The notes: a model not told the origin generated them from the letters alone. Numbered from the stretch's first letter, positions 51,987-61,356 are shown. The stretch: 64,000 nt of DNA from Caulobacter sp. (GCA_030678995.1 JAUXTQ010000038.1:62001-126000); one strand, 5' to 3'. Numbers and translations are program-made.

Positions 51987-53137
51987 GTTGAAAACCTCGC
52001 AGGGGCGACGCCGATGTCGCAAATGAAGGAACGGAATCCGGTCGTGCTCGGCGGCCCGGCGGCCAGATGCATCAAGGCGGGCGGGCCAGGTTCGAAAACG
52101 ACGCAGGCGAGCGTGTAATCGATCACTTCACCGCCGCCGCCCAGCTCGCGGGACAACGGGTGGTCAAGGTCTTGGCGCGATGCGAGCAGGGATTTCGCGC
52201 CATCGACCGAATAGGCCGCGTCATCGCCGAGACCCTGTTCAAGCGCGGCAAGGCGCGCCCGGGAATTTGCCGTTCGCGCGAGGCGCCGTTCCGGCGTGTC
52301 CCCGGCAGTCGCGGTCTGAAACAGGTCGTTGTCCCGGTTCGCCAGCGGATGGTTAGTGTGGCAGATGGCCGGACGTCCCGGGACACCGGCCATCTCGACG
52401 ATCGACGAACGAGAAACTTCGTAGGCGCCGAAGGTCTGGTGGTCGCCGATGGTATAGGTCTGGCCCGAGGCGTGGCGCACCGATCGCAGCGTCGCGACCG
52501 CCGCCGGGTGATCGGCGGATTCGAGCAGACGCCGGATCACGCCGACCACGGGAAGGCCGGAAGCGTCCCCGTCCAGCTGGACGAGAGAATTTACGCACAC
52601 CGCCACCCCCTGCCGATTGACGCCCGTGAGCGCCAGGATTCCAGGGAGCGAGAAGATCAGGGCATCGAAGCCGCTGAGGGGATCCCGGTGATGAAAGACG
52701 CGCTGATAGCCCTCCATCCAGCTCGCGCCGTCGAAATTCTGGGCCACCAGGACGCCGCCGCTGGCGGTGCGGAGCGCCAGCGCGCTGCAATGGTGGGGGA
52801 GCGCCGCAAGGGCCTGCGGATTGAGCTGGCGGAACCACCATTCCTCGTCCAGCAACTGCAGATCGAAGATCCGATCGAAAGGGACCCGCGCGCCCTCGGC
52901 GATTCCGCGAAGTTCATCGATGAGATGCGGGGCATGATCCTCGAAGCCCTTGAGGAAGTTGGTCCGGGCCCTGAATGCCTCCTGGTAGGCCCCGGTTGAT
53001 GCGCCGGGCGGGCCGACGTGGCGCCGCCAGGCCGTCAGAATTTGATGAATCTCGTCGGCGCAGACCCGACCGTGCGTCAGGCCGCGCTCATAGGCCCCGC
53101 CCGTCAGCGGGATAAGCGGAATGGCGTCCGGCCGCAC
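51983..53137 (-). CDS. C45-family peptidase/acyltransferase-like Ntn hydrolase
   Basis: A 384-residue protein of the acyl-CoA:6-aminopenicillanate acyltransferase family (C45). These enzymes self-cleave before a Cys nucleophile. Here HHCSALALR carries Cys117 at the expected place, and RIFDLQLLDEEWW precedes it. ICHTNHPL is a second family mark. It could hydrolyse an N-acyl amide. GTG start at 53137, 2 nt after the serine hydrolase stop; the next gene overlaps. No signal peptide is evident. Confidence 0.8.
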   Translation of the reverse strand: MRPDAIPLIPLTGGAYERGLTHGRVCADEIHQILTAWRRHVGPPGASTGAYQEAFRARTNFLKGFEDHAPHLIDELRGIAEGARVPFDRIFDLQLLDEEWWFRQLNPQALAALPHHCSALALRTASGGVLVAQNFDGASWMEGYQRVFHHRDPLSGFDALIFSLPGILALTGVNRQGVAVCVNSLVQLDGDASGLPVVGVIRRLLESADHPAAVATLRSVRHASGQTYTIGDHQTFGAYEVSRSSIVEMAGVPGRPAICHTNHPLANRDNDLFQTATAGDTPERRLARTANSRARLAALEQGLGDDAAYSVDGAKSLLASRQDLDHPLSRELGGGGEVIDYTLACVVFEPGPPALMHLAAGPPSTTGFRSFICDIGVAPARFST

Positions 53138-53139
53138 GC

Positions 53140-54804
53140 CTAGTTCGCCTGTAGCGGGACGCGCCCGAAGCGAATGTTGTTCACCCTCCAGGTGCTCAGG
53201 AGAAACGTCGAGTCGTCGACAAACTCGATCGTGGCGCCGGCCTCGGCTGACACGAACTTGCCGTTTTCGAGTCGGGTCAGCGGCAGGATCTCGGTCTGCC
53301 CCTGCAGTGCAAGGGAGAGTCCTTTGTCGCCCGCAACCAGCTCATAGGTCGCGTCCAGCGACTGCGAGTAGTACCGGCCGGCAAATTGTCGAAGAGCGCC
53401 GGGGTCCAGCCTGGCGACCGGTACGCGACGTCCGACGGTGGGAGCCCCGATCCCTGTCAGACGAAGCGTTTCAAAGCCGGTTCCCCGAAGCTCCTCGAAG
53501 GTCACGGTCACGCCGCTTCCGCGATGGAGGATTTGCCTGTCCGAGACGACTTCGAACGCGGCGACGCCAATCGGATCGACGGCCACAAATATCCGATCCT
53601 CGACATAGGCGATCTGTGCGACGCGACCGGGTTCGAGTTCGTAGTAGCCGCTGAACGCTGCCCCCGTGGACGCATTGACGGGCGTCGCGGCGGGAGCGGT
53701 CTGGCGCGGCGAGGCTGCCAGGAAATCACTCCCGAACATCATGTCGGCGACGGCCTCTGCCAGGGGCTGGGACCGGACGCCCGCATTTCCAAGCACGACC
53801 ACGGCGGCGTCGATTTCTGGAAACATGAGCAGGACGGTGCGATAGCCGGCTTCCGATCCTGTGTGCATCCAGAGCGTTCGACCCCGGTACTGCAGGACTT
53901 CCAGGCCCAGGCCATAAGGCGTTGTCGCCCCGTCGTTCAGGGTCGCCGGCCGGGTCATCGCTTCGACCCGGGGATCTGCGGCGGCGGCCGCCTTGAGGAA
54001 GTAGGTCGCCCATCGCGCCACGTCGTCGACCGAGGCGTAAAGGTTGGTGCTGCCCTGCGCCGCCGATGCGTACTCGACCCGGCGCCACGTCCGGGCGCCG
54101 GGGTCGAAGGCGTAGGACGATGCCGCGCCGGAAATGGTCTGGCCCGGGCTTTCATAGAGGTGTTGCGAGGCCATGCCTGACGGGCCGAAGACGCGATCGG
54201 CCATCAGCTCCCGATAGGGGCGGCCAGTGGCCCGTTCAAGCGCCGCGACGGTGAGAAGGTAGCCGCTGTTGGAATAGAGAAAGCGGTCACCGGGCGTGAA
54301 ATTGAGATGGGTCTGGCGATCGATCAGGCCGCGCAGTTGTTCGTTGGTCAGCGCATCGGCGCTTGAGCGCCCGGACAGGACGATCAGGGTCGCGAGATCC
54401 GGAACTCCTGACGTGTGCGACAGCAGCTGCCGGACCGTGACCGACTGATAGTATGGGGCGACGTCGGGGAGGAATCGGTCAAGGGGTTCGTCGAGGTCCA
54501 GCCGGCCGCCCAGACTGATGTCTACCGCCGCAAGAGCCAGGAATGGCTTGGTCAGAGACGCGAGGTTGAAGCGGGTGTCTGGCGTGAGGGGCACGCCGGC
54601 GGTCAGGTCGGCCTGGCCGTAGGCCTGCTCGCACCGGACCTTTCCCCCGACCACTACTGCGACCGCAAAGCCAGGCGTATCGGCTCCGGCCCAGCGGGAA
54701 AACAATGCGTCCAGCTGAGGGCAGGGGGCCGCGGTCGCCGGTATGACCGAGGCGCACGCAGAGACCAGCAAGGCCGCGATGATCACGGGCAAATGTCGAG
54801 TCAC
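53140..54804 (-). CDS. Serine hydrolase of the beta-lactamase superfamily 3 (probable lipoprotein)
   Basis: A 554-residue S12-type hydrolase. The N-terminus ends in a lipobox-like LLVSAC, so it is probably a lipoprotein. SxxK is in LASLTKPFLA, the second motif YSN is in FLYSNSGYL, and the third is HTG in WMHTGSEAGY. About 200 C-terminal residues add two beta-rich, lipocalin-like or DUF3471-like modules (FSGYYELEPG and FAGRYYSQSL). It heads an operon with the C45 and DUF819 genes, with a 24-bp palindrome 31 nt upstream. Confidence 0.8.
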   Translation of the reverse strand: MTRHLPVIIAALLVSACASVIPATAAPCPQLDALFSRWAGADTPGFAVAVVVGGKVRCEQAYGQADLTAGVPLTPDTRFNLASLTKPFLALAAVDISLGGRLDLDEPLDRFLPDVAPYYQSVTVRQLLSHTSGVPDLATLIVLSGRSSADALTNEQLRGLIDRQTHLNFTPGDRFLYSNSGYLLTVAALERATGRPYRELMADRVFGPSGMASQHLYESPGQTISGAASSYAFDPGARTWRRVEYASAAQGSTNLYASVDDVARWATYFLKAAAAADPRVEAMTRPATLNDGATTPYGLGLEVLQYRGRTLWMHTGSEAGYRTVLLMFPEIDAAVVVLGNAGVRSQPLAEAVADMMFGSDFLAASPRQTAPAATPVNASTGAAFSGYYELEPGRVAQIAYVEDRIFVAVDPIGVAAFEVVSDRQILHRGSGVTVTFEELRGTGFETLRLTGIGAPTVGRRVPVARLDPGALRQFAGRYYSQSLDATYELVAGDKGLSLALQGQTEILPLTRLENGKFVSAEAGATIEFVDDSTFLLSTWRVNNIRFGRVPLQAN

Positions 54805-54835
54805 GAGGATCTCCAGCGGGATCAGGTCGCCAGAA

Positions 54836-54859
54836 ATTGACTATGATGTCATAATCAAT
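54836..54859. promoter_or_regulatory. 24-bp palindrome upstream of the serine hydrolase operon
   Basis: Half-sites ATTGACTATGAT and GTCATAATCAAT are complementary except at two positions. It lies 31 nt before the 54804 start and differs from the ATGACC motif. It shares TTGAC-N6-GTCA with the site at 41977, so one of the regional TetR proteins might bind both. Confidence 0.6.
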
Positions 54860-54916
54860 AGCGGTCAATCGGGCAGCGGAAGGGAGTTGGGTCAGACGCC
54901 GGTAGGCGCGACCGGC

Positions 54917-55672
54917 CTAGGCCTCCCATTCCGCGTTGCCACTGACGGCGAGGAGTTCGCCTGTGACCCGGGCCGCGGCCGGCGAGGTGAGAAACAGCAC
55001 CGACTGCGCCAGGTCGTCTAGCGAGACGGACGAGCGCAGGGAAATGAACCGGGTAAATCCCGCCTCGATTTCGTCCGGGGTGACGCCTTCCTCGGCCGCC
55101 TTGCGTTCGACAATGCCGCGCATCCGGGCGTTGTCGATCATGCCGGGCTGGATGGCGTTGACCCGAATGCCGGCGGGTCCGAGTTCCCGCGCCGCATTGA
55201 GCACGAGGCCCTCGAGCGCGAACTTGGTCACCACATAGGGAGTTCGCCGTGGCAGCCGGGTGCGGGTCGAACTCGTCGAGAAGGCCACGATCGATCCGCC
55301 GCCCTGGGCCTTCATGCGTGGCGTAACAAGCTGGATGGCCCTGAGCAGACCCGTGACGTTGACGGCCCAGCATTGGTCCCATTCGGCCAGGTCGATATCC
55401 TCGATCGCCGCCACGGGCCCGGGCAGGCCGACTGTGTAGACTAGGGCGTTGATGCCCCCAAGGGCGGTGAAAGCCTCGTCGAGCGCCCGATCAATCGCCC
55501 GTGGGTCACCGAAGTCGGCGACCGAGCCTGAAAGCGAGGGGTTCGCCGCCAGGGTACCGGCCACGGCGTCAGGACGCAGATCGACAATATGAACCTCATC
55601 GCCACGGCCGAGCATGGCCTCGGCGATGGCGCGCCCGACGCTGTCGCCGCCGCCGACCACCAGAGCCTTCAT
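54917..55672 (-). CDS. Short-chain dehydrogenase/reductase 2
   Basis: A 251-residue SDR with the nucleotide motif VVGGGDSVGRAIA, NVTG, the catalytic Ser in FSTSSTRTRL, and Tyr-x3-Lys in YVVTKFALEG. The start lies within the stop of the GntR gene (4-nt overlap). Together with BKACE 2 across the promoter it repeats the SDR plus BKACE pairing of the left half, so it may form the beta-keto acid that BKACE 2 cleaves. Confidence 0.85.
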   Translation of the reverse strand: MKALVVGGGDSVGRAIAEAMLGRGDEVHIVDLRPDAVAGTLAANPSLSGSVADFGDPRAIDRALDEAFTALGGINALVYTVGLPGPVAAIEDIDLAEWDQCWAVNVTGLLRAIQLVTPRMKAQGGGSIVAFSTSSTRTRLPRRTPYVVTKFALEGLVLNAARELGPAGIRVNAIQPGMIDNARMRGIVERKAAEEGVTPDEIEAGFTRFISLRSSVSLDDLAQSVLFLTSPAAARVTGELLAVSGNAEWEA

Positions 55673-56400
55673 TGGTCTTTCCGGCGCGCGATTCTGGTGG
55701 ACAGCGGCTGCTCGCCTTCGATGAAATGGTGGTTATGGGCGAACCAGCGGTCGGTCAGGGCGATGATCTGGGCCAGGGCGGCCTGGGCGCCGGCCGCGTC
55801 ACGCCCGGCCAGCGCCCGGTCGAGGTCCGAATGCTTGGTCCAGATCTGCTCGAAGATACTGTCCAGAACATCTGGAGAGGAGAAGATGACGCGCAGAAGA
55901 GGCCCCAGCCGCAACCAGAGTCCTTCTATGATCGACGCCAGCAGCGGGGCGCCGGCCGCTCGATAGATTGCGAAATGCAGTTCAGTGTTCAGCTTCAGCG
56001 CCTCGCCGACGTGGCGACCGCGCACCGCCTGTTCGAGGGCGATGTGCAAGGCGTGAAACCGACTGCTGTCTTCGGCGTCGGCGCTCTCGGCGGCCAGGCC
56101 GGCAGCCATCGGCTCCAAGGCGGCGCGAAGGCGCATCAGTTCTTCGAAAGCGTCCGCCGTCATCTCTGGCACGCGCAGCGTCCGGTTTGGAAGCGCTTCG
56201 AGCGCCCCCTGTCCCACTAGGCGTTGCACGCTTTCGCGCACGGGCATCGCGCCCGCGCCGAGCTGAAAGCAGAGGGCCCGGATCGAAATGACTTCTCCCG
56301 GTGCGAAGACGCCGGCGAGCAGCCCCCGGGACAGTTCCCTGAATACGCGCTCCTGTTGGGTCTCACGGGATATCCGGGCGAGTTGGGCCTTCTCTTCCAT
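55669..56400 (-). CDS. GntR-family regulator (FCD/FadR-type)
   Basis: A 243-residue GntR protein. The winged helix reads ISIRALCFQLGAGAMPVRESVQRLVGQGALE, and the helical FCD ligand domain follows (LRAALEPMAAGLAA, then LNTELHFAIYRAAG, then HSDLDRALAGRDA), keeping the His and Asp residues that often bind a metal and a small acid. ATG at 56400 is preferred because GGGGAG lies upstream; a GTG at 56421 is the alternative. It overlaps the SDR gene and is divergent from BKACE 2, with a 22-bp palindrome between them. Confidence 0.8.
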   Translation of the reverse strand: MEEKAQLARISRETQQERVFRELSRGLLAGVFAPGEVISIRALCFQLGAGAMPVRESVQRLVGQGALEALPNRTLRVPEMTADAFEELMRLRAALEPMAAGLAAESADAEDSSRFHALHIALEQAVRGRHVGEALKLNTELHFAIYRAAGAPLLASIIEGLWLRLGPLLRVIFSSPDVLDSIFEQIWTKHSDLDRALAGRDAAGAQAALAQIIALTDRWFAHNHHFIEGEQPLSTRIARRKDQ

Positions 56401-56478
56401 GTGCCGAACCTGTCTCCCCACCGTTGAGCGTCGCTATCAAGCCTAGACTCGATAGCCGCCGCACGATAGCGTCAATCG

Positions 56479-56500
56479 TATTGATTTGATCAAATCGATA
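56479..56500. promoter_or_regulatory. 22-bp palindrome, candidate GntR operator
   Basis: TATTGATTTGA and TCAAATCGATA are complementary except for one base pair. It is centred in the divergent region between the GntR and BKACE 2 genes, ending 22 nt before the BKACE 2 start. Confidence 0.7.
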
Positions 56501-56522
56501 CATGAAGTCAGGGAGATGGGCT

Positions 56523-57458
56523 ATGCGGAAGGCGGAGAAAGTCATCATTACGGCGGCCGTGACGGGGTCGATCCACACGCCCAGCATGTCGCCTTATCTG
56601 CCGATCACGCCCGATCAGATCGCCGCTGATGCTATCGGGGCGGCGGAGGCGGGCGCGGCCATCCTGCACCTACATGCGCGCGATGCCCGGGATGGCCGGC
56701 CCACCGCTGATCCTGACGTCTTCATGGAATTCCTGCCCCGCATCAAACAGGCCACCAACGCCGCCATCAACCTGACCACGGGCGGTGCGCCGGGCATGAC
56801 CATGGAAGAGAGGCTGGCGGCGCCGCATCGCGCCAAGCCGGAGATCACCTCCCTGAACATGGGCACGCTCAACTTCGGAGTCTTTGATTCAGCGACCAAG
56901 ATCAAGGACTGGAAGTACGACTGGGAAAAACCCTTCCTGGAGGGCAGCCGGGAAGGCTTCCAGTCGAATACCTTCGCCCAGATCGAGCGGGTCATCCGCG
57001 ACCTGCACCACGGCTACGGGACCCGGTTTGAATACGAATGCTACGACGTCGGTCACCTCTACAACCTGGCCCACTTCGTCGATCGGGGACTGCTGAAGCC
57101 GCCGTTCTTCATCCAGATGATCTTCGGCATCCTGGGGGGCATCGGTGCGGACATCGATCACCTCACCCACATGCGAAACACGGCCGACCGCCTGTTCGGC
57201 GACGACTACTACCTGTCCTGTTTCGCCGTTGGGCGGGACCAGATGAAGTTCCTGACCACCAGCGCCATCATGGGCGGAAGCGTCCGGTGCGGCCTGGAGG
57301 ACAGTCTGGTCCTGAGCCGCGGCACGCTGGCGAAATCGTCAGCTGAACAGGTGCTCAAGATCCGCCGGATCATTGAAGAGCTCGGCATGGAGGTCGCGAC
57401 CCCGGCCGAGGCGCGCGAGATGCTCCAACTCAAGGGGGCCGACCTTGTCGGATTCTGA
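56523..57458 (+). CDS. Beta-keto acid cleavage enzyme (BKACE, DUF849) 2
   Basis: A 311-residue BKACE-family enzyme. VTGSIHTPSMSPYLPITPDQIA matches the family N-terminus, zinc ligands are His49 and His51 (LHLHAR), and VRCGLEDSLVLSRG carries the distal Glu. GGGAG lies 8 nt before the ATG at 56523. It is longer than the copy at 7430 and clearly divergent, so a different beta-keto acid is likely. It overlaps the P450 gene by 14 nt. Confidence 0.85.
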   Translation: MRKAEKVIITAAVTGSIHTPSMSPYLPITPDQIAADAIGAAEAGAAILHLHARDARDGRPTADPDVFMEFLPRIKQATNAAINLTTGGAPGMTMEERLAAPHRAKPEITSLNMGTLNFGVFDSATKIKDWKYDWEKPFLEGSREGFQSNTFAQIERVIRDLHHGYGTRFEYECYDVGHLYNLAHFVDRGLLKPPFFIQMIFGILGGIGADIDHLTHMRNTADRLFGDDYYLSCFAVGRDQMKFLTTSAIMGGSVRCGLEDSLVLSRGTLAKSSAEQVLKIRRIIEELGMEVATPAEAREMLQLKGADLVGF

Positions 57459-58677
57459 CCAATGCCGTGACGAGCGATCCGGGCCGACGGGCCGGAACGC
57501 CGGGGCAGACTTTCCGGTGGGAGCCTCGGTCGACCTGAAGGCCTTCAGCCAGGACCCCCATCCGACATTCGAGCGCATGCGGCGATCAGAGCCGGTATCC
57601 TGGATTCCGGCACTGGATATCTACTACGTGACCCGGCACGCCGACGTCGCCGCTGTCTTGATGGACGACGAGACCTTTCTGGTCGGCGAGGAGAACATGC
57701 TCGTCTACGACACCTTCGGCCGCCACATGATGACGGTCGACGGGGTCGAGCAGAGGCGCTACCGCGCCGGCTTCCGCAGGACCTTCACACCCAGGGAGAT
57801 CCGCGAGCGCCTTGAGGAAAAGGTCACCGTCCTGGTTCACGGCCTGATCGATGGCTTTGCCGGCGCGCGCGCTGTGGAGCTGCGGGAAACCTTCGCATCC
57901 CGTCTGCCGGTGCAGGTCATGCTGGCGGTGTTCGGACTGCCGCCTGAGGACGAACCGCTGCTGCGCCGCTGGTACGACGCCTTCGAGCGGTCGTTGTCCA
58001 ACTACCACTGGGATCCCGCGATCAGGGAACAGGGGCGGCGATACGTCGGCCAGTTCAAGGCCCATCTTCAGGGTCGGCTGGCGGCACGGTCGGCCCTGCC
58101 TGGGGACAGCCTGCTCGCCGCGTTGACCCAGGATAGGTCAGAAACTCGACTGGAAGACGAAGAGATCCTCCAGAACGCCTTGATCATCTTCTTCGGTGGG
58201 ATCTCGACGGTCGAGGCGCTCATCCTGAATGCCTTCCACGCATTGTCCCGGCATGAGGCCGTGTTCGGGCGCCTGCGCGCCGATCTTTCGATCCTGCCGC
58301 GGGTGATTGAAGAGACCGCGCGTTGGGCCTCGCCCGTGCAGGCAGTGACCCGGTACGTGGCGCGGGACATCGAGCTGCACGGGGTCCGGATATCCCGAGG
58401 CCAACTGGTCAACTGCATGCTCGGCAGCGCGAACCGGGATCCGGAGGTGTTTGCCAACCCTGATCGCTTCGATATCGACCGCGACGACCTCGGCCGCCAC
58501 ATCGCCTTCGCCACGGGACCCCATGTCTGCCTCGGGTCCCACCTGGCGCGGTCAGAAGCGCGGATCGCCATCACGGCGCTCCTCGAGCGACTGCCCGGGC
58601 TACGCGTTGAGGATGTCGCCGAGCCGGAAGGCTACGAGTTTCGACAGCCGACCCATCTGAATCTGGCCTGGGACTGA
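57445..58677 (+). CDS. Cytochrome P450
   Basis: A 410-residue soluble bacterial P450. The haem ligand Cys is in GPHVCLGSHLAR, the ExxR pair in IEETARWASP, and the I-helix in IIFFGGISTVEA, where the usual acid/alcohol pair is altered to Ser-Thr. The start is placed at a TTG at 57445, which has AAGGGGG 6 nt upstream and lies inside the end of the BKACE 2 gene, implying coupled translation. No ferredoxin or reductase gene is next to it. It could hydroxylate a substrate before the SDR and BKACE steps. Confidence 0.85.
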   Translation: MSDSDQCRDERSGPTGRNAGADFPVGASVDLKAFSQDPHPTFERMRRSEPVSWIPALDIYYVTRHADVAAVLMDDETFLVGEENMLVYDTFGRHMMTVDGVEQRRYRAGFRRTFTPREIRERLEEKVTVLVHGLIDGFAGARAVELRETFASRLPVQVMLAVFGLPPEDEPLLRRWYDAFERSLSNYHWDPAIREQGRRYVGQFKAHLQGRLAARSALPGDSLLAALTQDRSETRLEDEEILQNALIIFFGGISTVEALILNAFHALSRHEAVFGRLRADLSILPRVIEETARWASPVQAVTRYVARDIELHGVRISRGQLVNCMLGSANRDPEVFANPDRFDIDRDDLGRHIAFATGPHVCLGSHLARSEARIAITALLERLPGLRVEDVAEPEGYEFRQPTHLNLAWD

Positions 58678-58691
58678 GTGTCCAACCGGTC

Positions 58692-60080
58692 ATGACCGTC
58701 AGCGTCTTCGACCTGTTCAAGCCGGGGGTCGGGCCGTCCAGTTCGCACACCATGGGCCCGATGACGGCCGCGGTGCGGTTTGTCGGGCTGCTGCGAGCGG
58801 CCAGCCTGCCGGCAACGATCACGCGGGTGCGGGTCAAGCTCTACGCGTCGCTGGCGCTGACCGGCAGGGGCCACGCCACGGACACCGCGGTGATGCTCGG
58901 GCTGATGGGCTTCGAGCCCGCCACCCTTGATCCCGACGCCGGCGAGGCGGCGCTAACGGCCTTGCGGGCCGAGCAGTGGATGACCCTGGGCGGCGACGGC
59001 CCCGGCATCGCCTTCGACGAGGCCAGCGACATCGTCTGGGCCGGGCGCGAGCGTCTGCCGCAACATCCCAACGCCCTGACCTTCACCGTCTTCGCCGGCG
59101 AGGAGGCCCTGCTGGAGCGGTCGTACTTCTCCATCGGCGGCGGCTTCGTGCGCGACGAGGACGAGATCTTCCGCAATACGGGCGACGAGGAGGGGCCGGA
59201 CGTTCCCTATCCCTTCGAGTCCGGCGCAGATCTGCTGCAGATGACCGCGGCGGCGGAGGTGACCATCGCCGGGGCGATGATGGCCAACGAGCGGGTGCGC
59301 CGCACCGAAGCCGAGGTGAACGAAGGGCTCGACGCCATCTTCAACGCCATGGAGGCCTGCATCGACCGCGGCATGCGCATCGGCGGGGTCCTGCCCGGCG
59401 GCCTGAAGGTCAAGCGGCGGGCGCAGCAGGTCCATCAGGCGATCATGGCCAAGGTCGAGAGGCAGATCAGCGATCCGCTGGCGGCCATGGATTTCGTCAA
59501 CCTCTGGGCCCTGGCGGTCAACGAGGAGAACGCCGCCGGCGGGCGGGTGGTGACCGCCCCGACCAACGGCGCGGCAGGGCTGATCCCGGCGGTGCTGCGC
59601 TTCTATGACCGGTTCTACCAGGGCACGGCCGAGGGCCGGCGGACCTTCCTGCTGACCGCCGCCGCCGTCGGGGCCCTCTACAAGACCAACGCCTCGATCA
59701 GCGGCGCCGAGGTCGGCTGCCAGGGCGAGGTGGGGGTCGCCTGCTCGATGGCCGCCGCCGGCCTCTGCGCGGCGCTGGGCGGGACCAACACACAGATCGA
59801 GAACGCCGCCGAGATCGGCATGGAGCACAACCTGGGCCTCACCTGCGACCCGATCGGCGGCCTGGTCCAGATCCCCTGCATCGAGCGCAACGCCATGGGC
59901 GCCATCAAGGCCATCGACGCGGCAAGACTGGCCCTGCTGGGCGACGGCGAGCACAGCGTGAGCCTCGACAAGGTCATCACCACGATGAAGCGCACCGGCG
60001 AGGACATGAACGAGATCTACAAGGAAACCTCGCTGGGTGGTCTGGCCGTGGGCCTGGCGGTCAACAGGGTGGAGTGCTGA
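58692..60080 (+). CDS. sdaA: L-serine ammonia-lyase (iron-sulfur type)
   Basis: A 462-residue single-chain L-serine dehydratase, converting serine to pyruvate and ammonia. The N-terminal [18 protein letters not shown] and the C-terminal cysteines in [19 protein letters not shown] and VQIPCIERN, which hold the 4Fe-4S cluster, are all present. Length is normal. It lies 14 nt behind the P450 gene. Serine could come from glycine formed by sarcosine oxidase or from substrate hydrolysis; it could equally be an ordinary chromosomal gene. Confidence 0.9.
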   Translation: MTVSVFDLFKPGVGPSSSHTMGPMTAAVRFVGLLRAASLPATITRVRVKLYASLALTGRGHATDTAVMLGLMGFEPATLDPDAGEAALTALRAEQWMTLGGDGPGIAFDEASDIVWAGRERLPQHPNALTFTVFAGEEALLERSYFSIGGGFVRDEDEIFRNTGDEEGPDVPYPFESGADLLQMTAAAEVTIAGAMMANERVRRTEAEVNEGLDAIFNAMEACIDRGMRIGGVLPGGLKVKRRAQQVHQAIMAKVERQISDPLAAMDFVNLWALAVNEENAAGGRVVTAPTNGAAGLIPAVLRFYDRFYQGTAEGRRTFLLTAAAVGALYKTNASISGAEVGCQGEVGVACSMAAAGLCAALGGTNTQIENAAEIGMEHNLGLTCDPIGGLVQIPCIERNAMGAIKAIDAARLALLGDGEHSVSLDKVITTMKRTGEDMNEIYKETSLGGLAVGLAVNRVEC

Positions 60081-60083
60081 AGC

Positions 60084-61331
60084 GTGGTTCATTTGGTTGG
60101 CGCGGGTGCAGATTCACGATCGCTTTCGGTAGAACCTCGCTTGAGGGCGCCGCCCTCTGCCTATGAACGACTTTCGCCTCAGCCGCCCGACGCGTTGCTA
60201 CCCTTGATCAAGGCCTTCTGTGAAGATCCACGTCCGGAGAAGATTGACCTGGGCGTCGGCGTCTATCGGGACGAAGCCGGGGAGACGCCGGTCTTTGCCG
60301 CGGTCAAGGCAGCGGAGGCATTGCTGGTCGAGACTCAGCAGACCAAAGCTTACCTGGGCCCGGAAGGCGATACTGGCTTTCTGGATCTCATGTCGCCAGT
60401 GATCTTCGGAGAGGGCGCTGCGGGCGCGGATGTCATCTCGGTCCAGACCCCGGGCGGAACCGGCGCCCTGAGGCTTGCCGCCGAACTGGCCAACGCCGCG
60501 CGACCCGGCGCCCGGATCTTGGTGGGGTCGCCGAGTTGGCCGATTCACCGGCAGATTTTCGCCGCCGCCGGGCTGGAAGTTGCGGGCTTTCGCCACTTCG
60601 ACCCTCCGAGCCAGACGTTGGCGTTCGACGATATGCTATCCGCGCTTGAACGGGCCGAGCGCGGCGACCTGGTGCTCCTGCATGGCTGTTGCCACAATCC
60701 CTCCGGGGCCGACTTGTCGTCGGCCCAGTGGGCGATGGTCACCGGGATTATTGCCGATCGGGGCGTCGTGCCGCTGATTGACCTGGCCTACCAGGGGTTG
60801 GGAAGAGGGCTCGACGCCGACGCCCGGGGCGTGCGGGCGGTATTCGACACGGTTGACGAAGCGCTCGTCGCCTATTCCTGCGACAAGAACTTTGGCCTGT
60901 ATCGCGAGCGCACCGGCGCGCTGTTTGTCCGGTCCCGGCGGCGCAGTGACGTCGTGCGATCCAATATTCTGTCGATTGCACGCTGCCTCTGGTCGATGCC
61001 GCCGGACCATGGCGCGGCGGTCGTCCGCCTCATCCTGCAATCGCCCGAGCTCCGTGCCAGCTGGGAGGATGAGCTCCAGGCCATGCGTCGACGCCTTGGC
61101 GAGATCCGCGCGGCGCTCTCACAAGCCGATTCGGGCCTTGCGCCGCTTAGCGATTTTGACGGACTGTTCGCCATCCTCCCGCTCTCCGGTGATCAGGTCG
61201 AAGCCATGAGGCGCGATGGCGCCGTCTACATGGCCGCGTCAGGTCGCATCAATCTCGCTGGCCTGACACCAGGCTTGATCCGGCCGTTCGTGGAGGCCCT
61301 GTGCGCCGTGACAACAGTGCGGACGGCATGA
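60084..61331 (+). CDS. Class I aminotransferase (AspC/TyrB-type)
   Basis: A 415-residue PLP aminotransferase of the aspartate/aromatic amino acid group. KIDLGVGVYRDEAGETP, TPGGTGALRLAAEL, GCCHNPSGADL and the PLP lysine in YSCDKNFGLYRERTG are all diagnostic. GTG start 3 nt after the sdaA stop. The first 25 residues are not conserved-looking, so a later start is possible. It is the last intact accessory gene before the broken adhC. Confidence 0.8.
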   Translation: MVHLVGAGADSRSLSVEPRLRAPPSAYERLSPQPPDALLPLIKAFCEDPRPEKIDLGVGVYRDEAGETPVFAAVKAAEALLVETQQTKAYLGPEGDTGFLDLMSPVIFGEGAAGADVISVQTPGGTGALRLAAELANAARPGARILVGSPSWPIHRQIFAAAGLEVAGFRHFDPPSQTLAFDDMLSALERAERGDLVLLHGCCHNPSGADLSSAQWAMVTGIIADRGVVPLIDLAYQGLGRGLDADARGVRAVFDTVDEALVAYSCDKNFGLYRERTGALFVRSRRRSDVVRSNILSIARCLWSMPPDHGAAVVRLILQSPELRASWEDELQAMRRRLGEIRAALSQADSGLAPLSDFDGLFAILPLSGDQVEAMRRDGAVYMAASGRINLAGLTPGLIRPFVEALCAVTTVRTA

Positions 61332-61356
61332 TCCACTCAAGTCATTCGAGGACGCC

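Noticed and set aside
24002-54804. Antibiotic-resistance beta-lactamases
   Set aside because: The three SxxK/Y-x-N(D)/H-x-G proteins lack the KTG motif, carry extra domains and sit in catabolic operons, so they fit S12 esterase or peptidase roles.
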